Origin: Rahnella aquatilis CIP 78.65 = ATCC 33071
GTDB taxonomy: Bacteria > Pseudomonadota > Gammaproteobacteria > Enterobacterales > Enterobacteriaceae
Assembly (NCBI RefSeq): GCF_000241955.1
Contig: NC_016835.1
Span: 62,001-126,000 of the forward strand
Length of the DNA stretch: 64,000 nt
Reading direction: 5' to 3'
This document shows positions 1 through 8,552 of this stretch, piece by piece. A program made the translations under genes and the position numbers. Position 1 is the first letter of the stretch. Each line of letters starts with the position of its first letter. The notes beneath the pieces are model-generated. The model did not search any database. It was not told where the DNA came from and worked only from the letters and a program-made list of their open reading frames with translations.

Positions 1-1
1 G

Positions 2-331
2 GTGGTCTACGCCATCATCAATATTGTGCTGTGCGGCGTGGTGGTTGCGGGGATTGATAACGTCTCGGTGATTGCACTGGTGGCGATTTTCTTCTTCATG
101 TCGATCATGTTCCCGACCATTTTCGCGATGGGCGTCAAGAACATGGGCAAACAAACCAAACGCGCCAGCTCGGTGATGATCATGGCGATTGTCGGTGGCG
201 CGGTGATGCCGTATCTGATGGGCGCTATCGCCGATCACTACAACACCGCGGTTTCCTACGCCCTGCCGATGGTATGTTTCGCCGTGGTGCTGATTTATGC
301 CGTGAAACAGCGGGCGAAAGCGGCGATCTGA
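2..331 (+). CDS. FucP-type sugar:H+ symporter (MFS), C-terminal end only
   Basis: This is the last 109 residues or so of a 12-TM major facilitator. The 5' part lies outside the window. Three to four hydrophobic helices are visible, and the segment with MFPTIFAMGVKNMG followed by TKRASS and a glycine-rich helix is typical of the L-fucose permease (FucP) subfamily. Members import fucose, glucose/galactose or related sugars with protons across the inner membrane. The substrate cannot be inferred from this fragment, and no fucose catabolic genes follow it. Family assignment is fairly secure; the exact sugar is unknown. Confidence 0.75.
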   Translation: MVYAIINIVLCGVVVAGIDNVSVIALVAIFFFMSIMFPTIFAMGVKNMGKQTKRASSVMIMAIVGGAVMPYLMGAIADHYNTAVSYALPMVCFAVVLIYAVKQRAKAAI

Positions 332-378
332 GAACGTTGTCATAAAAAACAGTCTGACGGCTACACCTCACCACAACC

Positions 379-409
379 CCTCCTTAATACCCTTCGGGTA
401 TTAAGGAGG
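379..409. repeat. Perfect 14-bp stem-loop after the permease
   Basis: CCTCCTTAATACCC and its exact reverse complement are separated by TTC. The hairpin lies 48 bases after the permease stop. It lacks a following T-run, so it is not a classical intrinsic terminator, though it could stabilise the 3' end or act as a weak terminator. Confidence 0.6.
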
Positions 410-962
410 AGCGGCAACTCTGAAAACCACACCCTGAGTTTTAACATTCCTGTCATCCCGGAGGGATCGCCTGGTACTGGGGCATCGGCGCTATTTTCAT
501 TCTCATGACCTGCACGATGTTATTAACGCTCATCGCACTGACGGGCATTCGCCGCAACGGTGATTATTTCTCAGATGTCGATGATCCCGGTGGCAATCTG
601 GACCGCAGGGCGTATCGACAGATACGGCTACTCAAAGTCTGCGGGATCGCTCACGCGCTTCGGCTACTGCATCTGCCTCAAAAAGTACTGCGATCCTCTT
701 TCTGATCCCTCATGAATTTCGTTCAGCATATTACCGGCAAAAATCAGGTGTTTCAGTCAGCACCGAAGTGTGTCTGTTACCTGCGGGCAGGAACGGCATC
801 CGGGGAAGGCGTGATCATGAATTTGTCTCATGTTCTGTGAATTTATATCACTTTTTTTCACTCAATGACTCAGGCATAAAAGAGTCATCGCGATTCACTC
901 TTAAAAATATGAAAACGACTGAAATAACGTAGATTTTTCAGCAGCCGGGACACCTGATAATA
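410..962. other. Intergenic region with a hydrophobic ORF remnant and mesX promoter region
   Basis: No convincing complete gene is present. One plus-strand frame running from a stop at 442 to 705 encodes a hydrophobic segment (WYWGIGAIFILM...LIALTGIRRN) that looks like the last helix of an MFS carrier, then turns non-membrane-like; it may be a gene remnant. From about 835 the DNA becomes AT-rich and should hold the mesX promoter. A dyad ATGACTC/GAGTCAT with a 10-nt gap lies at 865-888 and could be an operator. No MetJ box was recognised. Confidence 0.4.
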
Positions 963-1946
963 ATGAATAAAAAACTGACATTTACCATTAAAAGCATCCG
1001 TTTCGACGAGAATTATAACCCCTCGGAAAATACGCGTATAACCACCAATTTTGCCAATCTGGCAAGGGGTGAAAAACGTCAGGAAAACCTGCGCAACACC
1101 TTAGTGATGATCGATAATCGCTTCAATTCTCTGGTGCACTGGGATAATCCTAAGAAAGACCGGTATTCTGTCGAACTCGATATTATTACTGCTCAGTTGA
1201 ATATTGATGCTGAAGGCAAGGCCGACAGCTTCCCGGTGATTGAAATACTGAAGACAACTGTCGTTGATAAAAAAACCAACCAACGCATTGAAGGCATTGT
1301 AGGAAATAACTTTTCCTCCTATGTGCGTGATTATGACTTTAGCGTTTTACTGCCAGAGCATAATAAGAATCAACCTGAATTTAGCCTGCCGGATAATTTT
1401 GGCGAATTACATGGAAATATATTCAAACGCTTTGTCAAATCAGATGCTTACAAAGATAACTTCACTAAAGCGCCCGTTATCTGCCTGAGTGTTTCAAGCA
1501 AAAACACATACTATCGTACAGGAAATAAACACCCTGTATTAGGCGTTGAATATCAGCAGGATGAGCTTTCCCTGACTGATGAATATTTCGCAAAAATGGG
1601 ACTGCGGGCGCGGTATTTCATGCCTGAAAACAGCGTTGCGCCGCTGGCATTTTATTTTTCTGGCGATTTACTCAGTGATTACACTCATCTTGAGCTTATT
1701 AGCACCATCAGCACGATGGAAACTTTTCAGAAGATTTATCGTCCTGAAATTTATAATGCTAATTCCGCGGCAGGAATACAGTATCAACCCAGCCTGAATT
1801 ATCAGGATTATTCGTTAACCCGTATTGTTTATGACCGGGAAGAACGTAGCCATCTGGCTATTGAGCAGGGGAAGTTTACTGAAGAATGCTTCATCAAACC
1901 TTACCAGAATGTTCTTGAACAATGGTCTGCTCATTCCGCTCTCTGA
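963..1946 (+). CDS. mesX: MesX, DUF1852 partner of methionine synthase MesD
   Basis: A soluble 327-residue protein of the DUF1852 family. DUF1852 genes sit next to short MetE-like proteins, and published work on folate-independent methionine synthases names the pair MesX/MesD; the pair needs oxygen and transfers a methyl group from an unidentified donor to homocysteine. No signal peptide or membrane segment is visible. The ATG at 963 has only a weak ribosome site. The gene is 31 bases upstream of mesD on the same strand, so the two are probably cotranscribed. The assignment rests on family recognition plus this arrangement. The precise chemical role of MesX was not known to me. Confidence 0.85.
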   Translation: MNKKLTFTIKSIRFDENYNPSENTRITTNFANLARGEKRQENLRNTLVMIDNRFNSLVHWDNPKKDRYSVELDIITAQLNIDAEGKADSFPVIEILKTTVVDKKTNQRIEGIVGNNFSSYVRDYDFSVLLPEHNKNQPEFSLPDNFGELHGNIFKRFVKSDAYKDNFTKAPVICLSVSSKNTYYRTGNKHPVLGVEYQQDELSLTDEYFAKMGLRARYFMPENSVAPLAFYFSGDLLSDYTHLELISTISTMETFQKIYRPEIYNANSAAGIQYQPSLNYQDYSLTRIVYDREERSHLAIEQGKFTEECFIKPYQNVLEQWSAHSAL

Positions 1947-1977
1947 TTAACCATAAAAAATATAAGGTCACCTGTGT

Positions 1978-3009
1978 ATGAAAAAATTATTACCGACATC
2001 CACTGCGGGCAGTTTGCCTAAACCTTCGTGGCTGGCACAGCCTGAGGTGCTCTGGTCCCCGTGGAAATTGCAGGATCAGGAATTAATTGACGGCAAACTG
2101 GATGCCCTGCGTTTGTGTCTGGAAGATCAACAACAGGCAGGTATTGATATTGTCAGTGACGGCGAGCAAACGCGTCAGCATTTTGTCACGACCTTTATTG
2201 AGCATCTCGAGGGCGTTGATTTCGAGAAACGTGAGACGGTTAAGATCCGTAATCGCTATGAAGCCAGTGTGCCGACAGTTGTTGGCCCGGTGAGTCGCAA
2301 AAAGGCCGTTTTTGTTGAAGATGCGAAGTTTTTACGCCAGCAAACGACACAACCGATCAAATGGGCTCTTCCTGGGCCGATGACCATGATCGACACGCTG
2401 TATGACAACCACTATAAAAGTCGCGAGAAACTCGCCTGGGAATTTGCCAAGATTCTCAATGAAGAAGCCAGAGAATTAGAGGCTGCGGGTGTCGATATCA
2501 TCCAGTTTGATGAACCGGCCTTTAACGTGTTCTTTGATGAAGTGAATGACTGGGGCATTGCCACGTTAGAAAGAGCTATCGAAGGGTTGAAATGTGAAAC
2601 GGCTGTGCACATTTGCTACGGCTATGGCATCAAAGCCAATACCGACTGGAAAAAAACGCTGGGCACAGAGTGGAGACAATACGAAGAGATTTTCCCAAAA
2701 TTGCAGAAATCCAATATCGATATCATTTCACTGGAATGTCATCATTCGCATGTACCGATGGAGCTGATGGAGCTTATCCGCGGTAAAAAGGTGATGGTCG
2801 GTGCCATAGACGTGGCGACCAATACCATTGAAACCCCGGAAGAAGTCGCCGCCACTCTTCGAAAAGCGCTGCAATTTGTCGATGCCGACAAACTCTATCC
2901 CTGCACCAACTGCGGGATGATCCCTTTACCTCGTGGTGTCGCAAGAGGCAAGCTGGATGCGTTAAGTGCGGGTGCAGAAATCGTCCGCAAGGAACTGCTG
3001 GCGAAATAA
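1978..3009 (+). CDS. mesD: MesD, core MetE-like folate-independent methionine synthase
   Basis: A 343-residue protein matching only the C-terminal catalytic half of cobalamin-independent methionine synthase (MetE, about 750 residues). It lacks the N-terminal domain that binds methyltetrahydrofolate. Visible family motifs are the N-terminal TSTAGSLPKP (homocysteine site), DGEQTR, the FDEPAFNV segment, and HICYG and ECHH/CTNCG, which supply zinc ligands (His, Glu, Cys). It should methylate homocysteine in the cytoplasm, with help from MesX. The start has AAGGT 10 bases upstream. Other core-MetE families (MesA-C) are possible by domain alone; the DUF1852 neighbour favours MesD. Confidence 0.85.
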   Translation: MKKLLPTSTAGSLPKPSWLAQPEVLWSPWKLQDQELIDGKLDALRLCLEDQQQAGIDIVSDGEQTRQHFVTTFIEHLEGVDFEKRETVKIRNRYEASVPTVVGPVSRKKAVFVEDAKFLRQQTTQPIKWALPGPMTMIDTLYDNHYKSREKLAWEFAKILNEEARELEAAGVDIIQFDEPAFNVFFDEVNDWGIATLERAIEGLKCETAVHICYGYGIKANTDWKKTLGTEWRQYEEIFPKLQKSNIDIISLECHHSHVPMELMELIRGKKVMVGAIDVATNTIETPEEVAATLRKALQFVDADKLYPCTNCGMIPLPRGVARGKLDALSAGAEIVRKELLAK

Positions 3010-3156
3010 CGTCGCCTCCTCTGCGTTAACCTGAAAAATGCACCCTGAGCTGGCGATCGGATCGATCGCCCTTTCTTCTCCTTCCGGTATCATTATTTAC
3101 GTCCGGACGGCAAAGAGCGCACATTTCACTTCCCGAAATGCGCCCTCCCTTATTCT

Positions 3157-3885
3157 TTATTCCTTCACCAGTACCGGCTGTTCACGATATTGCGCCGGGA
3201 AATACTGCTTCAAATATTTAATTTTCGGCAGATCGTTCACCACAATATACGGATAGTCCGGGTTATCGTTTAAAAAGTTCTGGTGATAAGCCTCAGCCGG
3301 ATAAAAATGTGCATGACTTTCTACTTTTGTCACCAGCGGTTCGTTGTAACTGTGGCTGGCATCAAGCTGGGCAATATACGCTTTCGCCACCTCCGCCTGC
3401 GCGGCGCTTAAAGGGAAAACTGCTGACCGGTACTGACTGCCGGTATCCGGACCCTGACGGTTTAACTCAGTCGGGTTATGCCCCACCGAGAAGAAGATTT
3501 GCAACAGTTCGCCATACGTCACTTGTGTCGGGTCAAAGGTTACTTTCACCGATTCCGCATGACCGGTCTCGCCGGTACTGACCTGCTCGTAACGGGCCGT
3601 TTGCGCCGCACCACCGGTATAACCGGACACCGCGCTGGTCACGCCTTTTACATGCTGAAACACACCCTGGATCCCCCAGAAACAGCCACCGGCAAACAGC
3701 GCGGTTTCGCTGTGTGCAGTGCCTGCTGGCTCATCTTTTGCCGGTGCCGGGATCACTACCGCCGGTTCTGCCCCTGCGCCCCATGACCAGGCATTATTTT
3801 CGAACACGAACGCAGACGCCAGCATCAGCCCGGCGATCAGGCTGTAGTGGCGAAAGTTACGCCTGTTTTTCGATGCAAATTTCAT
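3157..3885 (-). CDS. msrA: Exported peptide methionine sulfoxide reductase A
   Basis: MsrA reduces the S-epimer of methionine sulfoxide in proteins. The catalytic GGCFWG motif places the nucleophilic Cys at about residue 68, followed by GYTGG and the HNPTELNRQGPD region typical of the family. Unlike cytoplasmic MsrA, this copy has an N-terminal basic stretch (NRR) and a hydrophobic segment, so it is predicted to be exported or membrane-anchored. The ATG at 3885 was chosen because AGGA lies eight bases upstream; an in-frame TTG two codons earlier is less likely. It lies 18 bases after msrB on the same strand, giving a periplasmic MsrB-MsrA repair operon. Confidence 0.9.
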   Translation of the reverse strand: MKFASKNRRNFRHYSLIAGLMLASAFVFENNAWSWGAGAEPAVVIPAPAKDEPAGTAHSETALFAGGCFWGIQGVFQHVKGVTSAVSGYTGGAAQTARYEQVSTGETGHAESVKVTFDPTQVTYGELLQIFFSVGHNPTELNRQGPDTGSQYRSAVFPLSAAQAEVAKAYIAQLDASHSYNEPLVTKVESHAHFYPAEAYHQNFLNDNPDYPYIVVNDLPKIKYLKQYFPAQYREQPVLVKE

Positions 3886-3903
3886 AGTCAATTTCCTGAC
3901 AGA

Positions 3904-4410
3904 TTAAGCTTTAGGTGTGAACGTCATCGCCAGCCCGTTCATGCAATAGCGCAGACCGGTCGGCTGCGGACCGTCATCAAATACATGCCCCAGATGTCCG
4001 CCACACCGGCGGCAATGCACTTCATCGCGCACCATACCGAGTGAGGTATCCCGGCTGGTTTGCGCGGCGTTGCCCAGAGGTTTCCAGAAACTCGGCCAGC
4101 CGGTATGGCTGTCGAATTTGGTCGCCGAGGAGAAAAGAGCAAGATTGCAGCCTGCGCAGGCAAACTCGCCCACCCGGTGCTCGTCGTTTAACGGACTGGA
4201 ATACGGCCGTTCGGTGCCCGCCTCGCGCAAAATACGGTACTGATCCTCGCTCAGGCGCTGATGCCACTGAGCATCAGTCAGCGTGATTTCAAATTTTTCA
4301 GATGTCGTCTGCGCGCCAGCGCTGCGGGAAAACAGTGACGGGACCAGCCCCATCAGCGCAGCGGCCGAGACCGCGCCACTGCCCAGCAGGAAATTACGTC
4401 TGTTAATCAT
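3904..4410 (-). CDS. msrB: Tat-exported peptide methionine (R)-S-oxide reductase B
   Basis: MsrB reduces the R-epimer of methionine sulfoxide. The protein starts MINRRNFLLGSG, a twin-arginine signal followed by a hydrophobic stretch ending near SAGAQ, so it is probably folded in the cytoplasm and sent to the periplasm by Tat. Zinc-binding pairs CAGC (about residues 85-88) and CRRC, and the catalytic RYCMN near the C-terminus, are intact. The ATG at 4410 is preferred because GGTGG lies just upstream and the Tat signal begins there; upstream in-frame ATGs at 4422 and 4443 lack ribosome sites. It is the first gene of the msrB-msrA unit. Together they repair both sulfoxide epimers. Confidence 0.9.
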   Translation of the reverse strand: MINRRNFLLGSGAVSAAALMGLVPSLFSRSAGAQTTSEKFEITLTDAQWHQRLSEDQYRILREAGTERPYSSPLNDEHRVGEFACAGCNLALFSSATKFDSHTGWPSFWKPLGNAAQTSRDTSLGMVRDEVHCRRCGGHLGHVFDDGPQPTGLRYCMNGLAMTFTPKA

Positions 4411-4537
4411 TGTTGCCACCATTACGGTTGCTGTCGATGACATCAGACTACAAGGGGAGGGATTACGGAATCCTCGCGGAGAGTTAACGGTTTTGTGATA
4501 ACTCGATTTGCAGTTGCACGGCTGGCTGGAGAGTTAG

Positions 4538-4675
4538 ATCGTGAAAGTTTCGGTTTCTCACGTGCAGTGACTGCTCAACAATTGCCGCCGAAACCGACCA
4601 AAGAGGGCTATGACGAGCCCTCTTTGGGATCTCCACGTCTTAAACTGCGCGCTTCGCTCGTAGGCTATGTTCCAG
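4538..4675 (+). repeat. Left arm of a long imperfect inverted repeat with internal hairpin
   Basis: This stretch matches the reverse complement of 4950-5092 over most of its length. Shared blocks are TTTCGGTTT, GCCGAAACCG, a central hairpin, GGATCT and CGCTCGTAGGCTATGTT. The internal hairpin here is CCAAAGAGGG (4598-4607) with CCCTCTTTGG (4618-4627). It has no coding appearance. Weaker similarity may extend outward to about 4490. Confidence 0.75.
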
Positions 4676-4949
4676 CAACCACAGCGACAGGCTGGAAATC
4701 TTGCCGCTGCGCGGGGCCTTCATTTCGGGATTGCAGCCTCTGGTCTGCAACCTCTCATTCAGCAAGCTTTCTGAATCGCCCGTGGGATTTTAAAGAATGA
4801 AGAAAGTGAGGTTGTGAAGTATAAACCTGAGGCCGGATCCAAAATCACGCCGGAGGAGAGGTGTAAAACCGCGCGGTAGTTTGCGCGGGTTGTAACCCGA
4901 ACGGAGGGCACCGCGCAGCGGCGGGATTTTGCGGCTATCACTGTGTTAA

Positions 4950-5092
4950 CTGAAACATAGCCTACGAGCGGAGCGCGAAGTAAAAAAGCGGGGAGAGATC
5001 CAAGAGAGGGAAAGCACTTCCCTCTCTTGGGCGGTTTCGGCGCAGCGCGTTAAGCGATCACCGCTATTGAAAAACCGAAATTTTCGCCCATC
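4950..5092 (-). repeat. Right arm of the inverted repeat, with covarying hairpin
   Basis: This is the inverted partner of 4538-4675. Its hairpin is CCAAGAGAGGG (5000-5010) with CCCTCTCTTGG (5020-5030). Its stem differs from the left arm at positions where both strands change together, so base pairing is conserved while sequence is not. Similarity may continue to about 5145, close to the stop codon of the GH31 gene. Confidence 0.75.
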
Positions 5093-5136
5093 TCTTCTGA
5101 ACTGCCGCCCCGTTGCAGCGGCCATCTGCAACCAGA

Positions 5137-7176
5137 TTACAAAATCGCCCGTGCAGTCGAGTCTGCACCTTCCCGTACAAACACAGGAATTTCACTCATC
5201 GGCGTAGCAACCGTGATTGTCCTCCCCCCTTCATAGCGTTCGCCATTCAGCGCCACCCACGTTTCTCCCGCCGGTAACCACACTTCCCGCTCGCGCTGAC
5301 CGGCGTACAACACCGGGGCGACCAGAATATCTGCGCCAAGCATGTACTGATCTTCTACCTGCCAGCTTTCAGCCTGAGCCGGATATTGATAGAACATCGT
5401 GCGCATTACCGGATCGCCCTTTTCGTGCGCTTCCTGCATTACGCGACTGATGTACGGGCGCAGTTTTTCACGCAGGAATAACCCGTTTTTCATCAGTTGG
5501 TAATTTTCTTCGCCGTAACTCCAGACTTCATTTGCCGCGCCGCTGTTACACTGCGCGATACCGTCTCGCCACGGTTCCGGCGGCTGGATCTGTGGCTCAC
5601 GGTAGCCGTGTAACCGCATCACCGGACAGAATACACCCCACTGGAACCAGCGGATCAGCAACTCCTGAAACGCCGGATCGTTTACATTACCCCCCTGAAA
5701 TCCGCCGATATCCGTCGTCCACCACGGGATGCCCGCCAGCCCCATATTCAGGCCTGCGGCAATCTGATTACGCAGCGCGTGAAAAGAAGAATGGATGTCG
5801 CCCGACCACGCCAGCACACCGTAACGCTGGCTGCCCGCCCAGGCGCAACGCACCAGATTCACGATCTCGTTTTCGCCTTCCTGCTGTAAACCGTCGTAAA
5901 AGCCTTGCGCGAATTTCTGCGGATAGATGTTCCCGACTTCCAGCACCGGCCCGAGATGATAGCGATAGTTATCAAAATCATAGGCGCGATATTCCGGCTC
6001 AGCTTCATCCAGCCAGAAGGTACGGATACCCAGATCGTAATAGTTTTGCTTCACTTTCTCCCAGACAAACTGACGGGCACCGGGATGTGTGGCATCAAAG
6101 AAGGTGCAGTTGCCAAGGAAATCCAGATTCACCGACACACCACGATCGGTATTGACCAGATAGCCTTTGGATTTCATCTCCTTATAATTGTCGGTCCGGC
6201 TGTCCACTGTCGGCCAGACCGATACCATGGTTTCAATGCCCAGCGATTTCAGCTCCGCCACCATGGCTTTCGGGTCCGGCCAGTCCACCGGGTCAAAACA
6301 CCATGTCCCCTGATTCGGCCAGTGGAAGAAGTCGATGACAATCACCGAAACCGGCAGATTGCGGCGCTTGTATTCCCGCGCGACCTCAAGCACTTCCTGC
6401 TGCGTGCGGTAACGCAATTTGCATTGCCAGAAACCCGTGGCGTATTCCGGCATTTGCGGCGCGGTGCCTGTCGCGCGACCATACTGATGCATGATGTCAG
6501 CGGGCGTGTCACCGGCGGTGATCCAGTAATCCATCTGCTCCGTGACCTGCGCTTCCCAGCGGGTAATGTTTTTGCCGAATGTCACCTCGCCAATCGCCGG
6601 ATTGTTCCACAACATGCCGTAGCCCAGACTCGAAAGCATAAACGGCACGCTGGCCTGTGAATTGCGCTGCGCCAGTTCCAGTGTGCAACCTTTCAGATCC
6701 AGACAGTTTTGCTGGTACTGCCCCATGCCATAAATTTTCTCATCCGGACGCGACTCAAACCGCACCGTCAGCTGATGTTTGCCGCCGGGAATGGCTTTAA
6801 ATTCACGCGCATCCATTTTCAGTGCGCTGATGTATTTATCCTGACTCTTTTCTGTTGCGCCAATGCCCACCGTGGAACGCTGACGCCAGAACTCTTCGAG
6901 GATCAGTTCACCGCGCTGGTTATAAAACGCCAGTTGCCCTTTGATATTCACCGACGCCGTGATGTTGCCGTTACGCAGCGTCAGGGTTTCCGCGCTGCGA
7001 CTGATTTCAGCTTGTGGCTGAGCGCCCGCTGGCAACAGCGCCCACAGCGAATCATTGAGTTCAGGCCGGCAGGTGGCACGCACGCGCAGGCTGTGCTCGC
7101 CCCAGGGTTCAATCACCAGCGTTTGCTGATCGAAATGCCAGAGGATACGGTTTTTTTCGGCGATTAATTCGCTCAT
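5137..7176 (-). CDS. Family 31 glycoside hydrolase (alpha-xylosidase/alpha-glucosidase-like)
   Basis: A 679-residue cytoplasmic GH31 enzyme with no signal peptide. It has the N-terminal beta-sandwich, a TIM barrel with the nucleophile motif WLDEAEPE (Asp about 390), the acid/base motif WSGD (Asp about 460), and a C-terminal beta domain (MLGADILVAPVL). Retaining GH31 enzymes cleave alpha-xylosides, alpha-glucosides or sulfoquinovosides. The substrate here is not settled: the pairing with a GPH symporter resembles E. coli yicJ-yicI, but the protein is about 90 residues shorter than YicI. Its ATG overlaps the transporter stop by four bases, so translation is coupled and imported substrate is probably cleaved in the cytoplasm. 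Confidence 0.85.
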   Translation of the reverse strand: MSELIAEKNRILWHFDQQTLVIEPWGEHSLRVRATCRPELNDSLWALLPAGAQPQAEISRSAETLTLRNGNITASVNIKGQLAFYNQRGELILEEFWRQRSTVGIGATEKSQDKYISALKMDAREFKAIPGGKHQLTVRFESRPDEKIYGMGQYQQNCLDLKGCTLELAQRNSQASVPFMLSSLGYGMLWNNPAIGEVTFGKNITRWEAQVTEQMDYWITAGDTPADIMHQYGRATGTAPQMPEYATGFWQCKLRYRTQQEVLEVAREYKRRNLPVSVIVIDFFHWPNQGTWCFDPVDWPDPKAMVAELKSLGIETMVSVWPTVDSRTDNYKEMKSKGYLVNTDRGVSVNLDFLGNCTFFDATHPGARQFVWEKVKQNYYDLGIRTFWLDEAEPEYRAYDFDNYRYHLGPVLEVGNIYPQKFAQGFYDGLQQEGENEIVNLVRCAWAGSQRYGVLAWSGDIHSSFHALRNQIAAGLNMGLAGIPWWTTDIGGFQGGNVNDPAFQELLIRWFQWGVFCPVMRLHGYREPQIQPPEPWRDGIAQCNSGAANEVWSYGEENYQLMKNGLFLREKLRPYISRVMQEAHEKGDPVMRTMFYQYPAQAESWQVEDQYMLGADILVAPVLYAGQREREVWLPAGETWVALNGERYEGGRTITVATPMSEIPVFVREGADSTARAIL

Positions 7177-8552
7177 GCGGACTCCTGTGTATGCAAGGTG
7201 GCCTGAGGTTCAGGCTCATGTTCCCGTGAAATTTTGGACTGATTGATCTGTTTCATGGTGGCGTCATTGAGTTTGTACCAGCGCATCGACAGTGCGCTGA
7301 ACATCGACAGGATGCCCGGCACCAGCGAGAACAGCGCGATAATCGACAGCATCGCGACAGTATTCTGCTGGGCGGCATGCGGCACGTAGCCGCTCATGCC
7401 CAGTGTCCAGCCGACCACTGCCCCGCTCACCGCCATCCCCATTTTGAGGATCGCCAGTAAAGTGGAAAACACGGTGCCATCCATGCGCTTACCCTGTTTG
7501 TATTCGCCGTAATCCACCACGTCAGACATCATCACCCACATCAGCGTGGTGGTGACCTGATAGAAAGTGGAGACCAGCAAGGTCATGCCCACCAGCAGAG
7601 AGATCCACGCCGGAACGAAGAAAATCGCCGCGCTCAGCGCACCGGTCAGAATGGCACACAGCGTGAAGGCCGCGAGTTTGCTGCGGTTGCGGGTCAGTGG
7701 TTTAACCAGCAGACTGCCGAGACTTTTGCCGACAATGTGTGCAGCCAGCAGCCACATAAAGTAGCTGGCATTGCCGAGATAATAGGTGACGTAATACATC
7801 ATCGCGCCGAGACGCACCACGCCGAAGGAGATATTGAAGAAGATCAGCGCCGCCACCACGCGCCACTGGTCGTTACGCACTAAATCGCGTAAATCGGAAA
7901 GAAAATTCTCGTGTGTCGGCGGCGCACTGATACGTTCTTTGGTGTTGAGGAAGCACAGCAGAAACATCACCACAGCGATCGATGCCATGATCGCCATCGC
8001 GCCAAAATAGCCGTCGAGTTTATTGCCACCGCCCATCATTTCTGCCAGCGGCATCATCAGGAACGTGGACATGGCGCCGCCCAGCGTGGCAAGGAAGAAG
8101 CGGTAGGATTGCAGGGAAATACGCTGGGAATTATCCGGCGTAATGATCGCGCCCATCGAGCAATACGGAATGTTAATGGCGGTATACATCAGCATCATCA
8201 CGCAATAGGTGACGCTGGCGTACACCATTTTACCGCCCAGCGTCAGGGATTCCGGCACCGCGTAAACCAGTAAACAGCTTGCCCCGAAAGGTAACGCCAG
8301 CCAGAGAATATACGGCCGGAATTTACCAAAACGCGTTTGCGTCCGGTCGGCGATCAACCCCATCGCAGGGTCCACAATGGCGTCAGCGACGCGTGCAACA
8401 AGAAACATTGTCCCGACAAAGACTGCCGGTAATCCCACGACATCGGTGTAATAAAACGTCAAAAATATAATGACGTTATCCAGGCCAATATGGCTCGCCA
8501 TATCCCCCAGACCGTAGCTGATTTTTTCTTTTACGGATAACTTCGCAGTCAT
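7173..8552 (-). CDS. GPH-family glycoside:cation symporter (MelB/YicJ type)
   Basis: A 459-residue, 12-helix inner-membrane symporter of the glycoside-pentoside-hexuronide family. It starts KEKISYGLGDMASHI and carries the conserved cation-site Asp region YYTDVVGL and DPAMGLIADRTQTRFGKFRPY. It should import a glycoside with H+ or Na+. The ATG at 8552 has AGGACGA upstream at good spacing; an upstream in-frame start at 8645 adds a non-family 31-residue tail and is rejected. It is the first gene of a two-gene operon with the GH31 enzyme. A LacI-type operator lies 134 bases upstream. Confidence 0.88.
   Translation of the reverse strand: MTAKLSVKEKISYGLGDMASHIGLDNVIIFLTFYYTDVVGLPAVFVGTMFLVARVADAIVDPAMGLIADRTQTRFGKFRPYILWLALPFGASCLLVYAVPESLTLGGKMVYASVTYCVMMLMYTAINIPYCSMGAIITPDNSQRISLQSYRFFLATLGGAMSTFLMMPLAEMMGGGNKLDGYFGAMAIMASIAVVMFLLCFLNTKERISAPPTHENFLSDLRDLVRNDQWRVVAALIFFNISFGVVRLGAMMYYVTYYLGNASYFMWLLAAHIVGKSLGSLLVKPLTRNRSKLAAFTLCAILTGALSAAIFFVPAWISLLVGMTLLVSTFYQVTTTLMWVMMSDVVDYGEYKQGKRMDGTVFSTLLAILKMGMAVSGAVVGWTLGMSGYVPHAAQQNTVAMLSIIALFSLVPGILSMFSALSMRWYKLNDATMKQINQSKISREHEPEPQATLHTQESA

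Larger units (their letters stand above)
4411..5136. other. Non-coding spacer with long inverted repeat
   Basis: This 726-base gap lies between msrB and the end of the GH31 gene. It holds two repeat arms flanking a GC-rich centre (about 4680-4949) in which I see no gene; the short ORFs on both strands have no recognisable family, ribosome site or coding bias. The centre contains a small hairpin, ATTCAG/CTGAAT, near 4757. The msrB promoter should lie just upstream of 4443 on the minus strand. Confidence 0.6.

Noticed and set aside
865..888. MetJ or MetR site ahead of mesX
   Set aside because: The dyad ATGACTC/GAGTCAT fits neither AGACGTCT nor TGAA-N5-TTCA; no methionine-regulon site could be recognised.
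4680..4949. Coding potential of the centre of the long inverted repeat
   Set aside because: The short ORFs on both strands have no ribosome sites or family features.
5905..6660. 251-residue ORF antisense to the GH31 gene
   Set aside because: It is a shadow of the GH31 coding strand in GC-rich DNA; its composition (many His, Arg) shows no fold or family.
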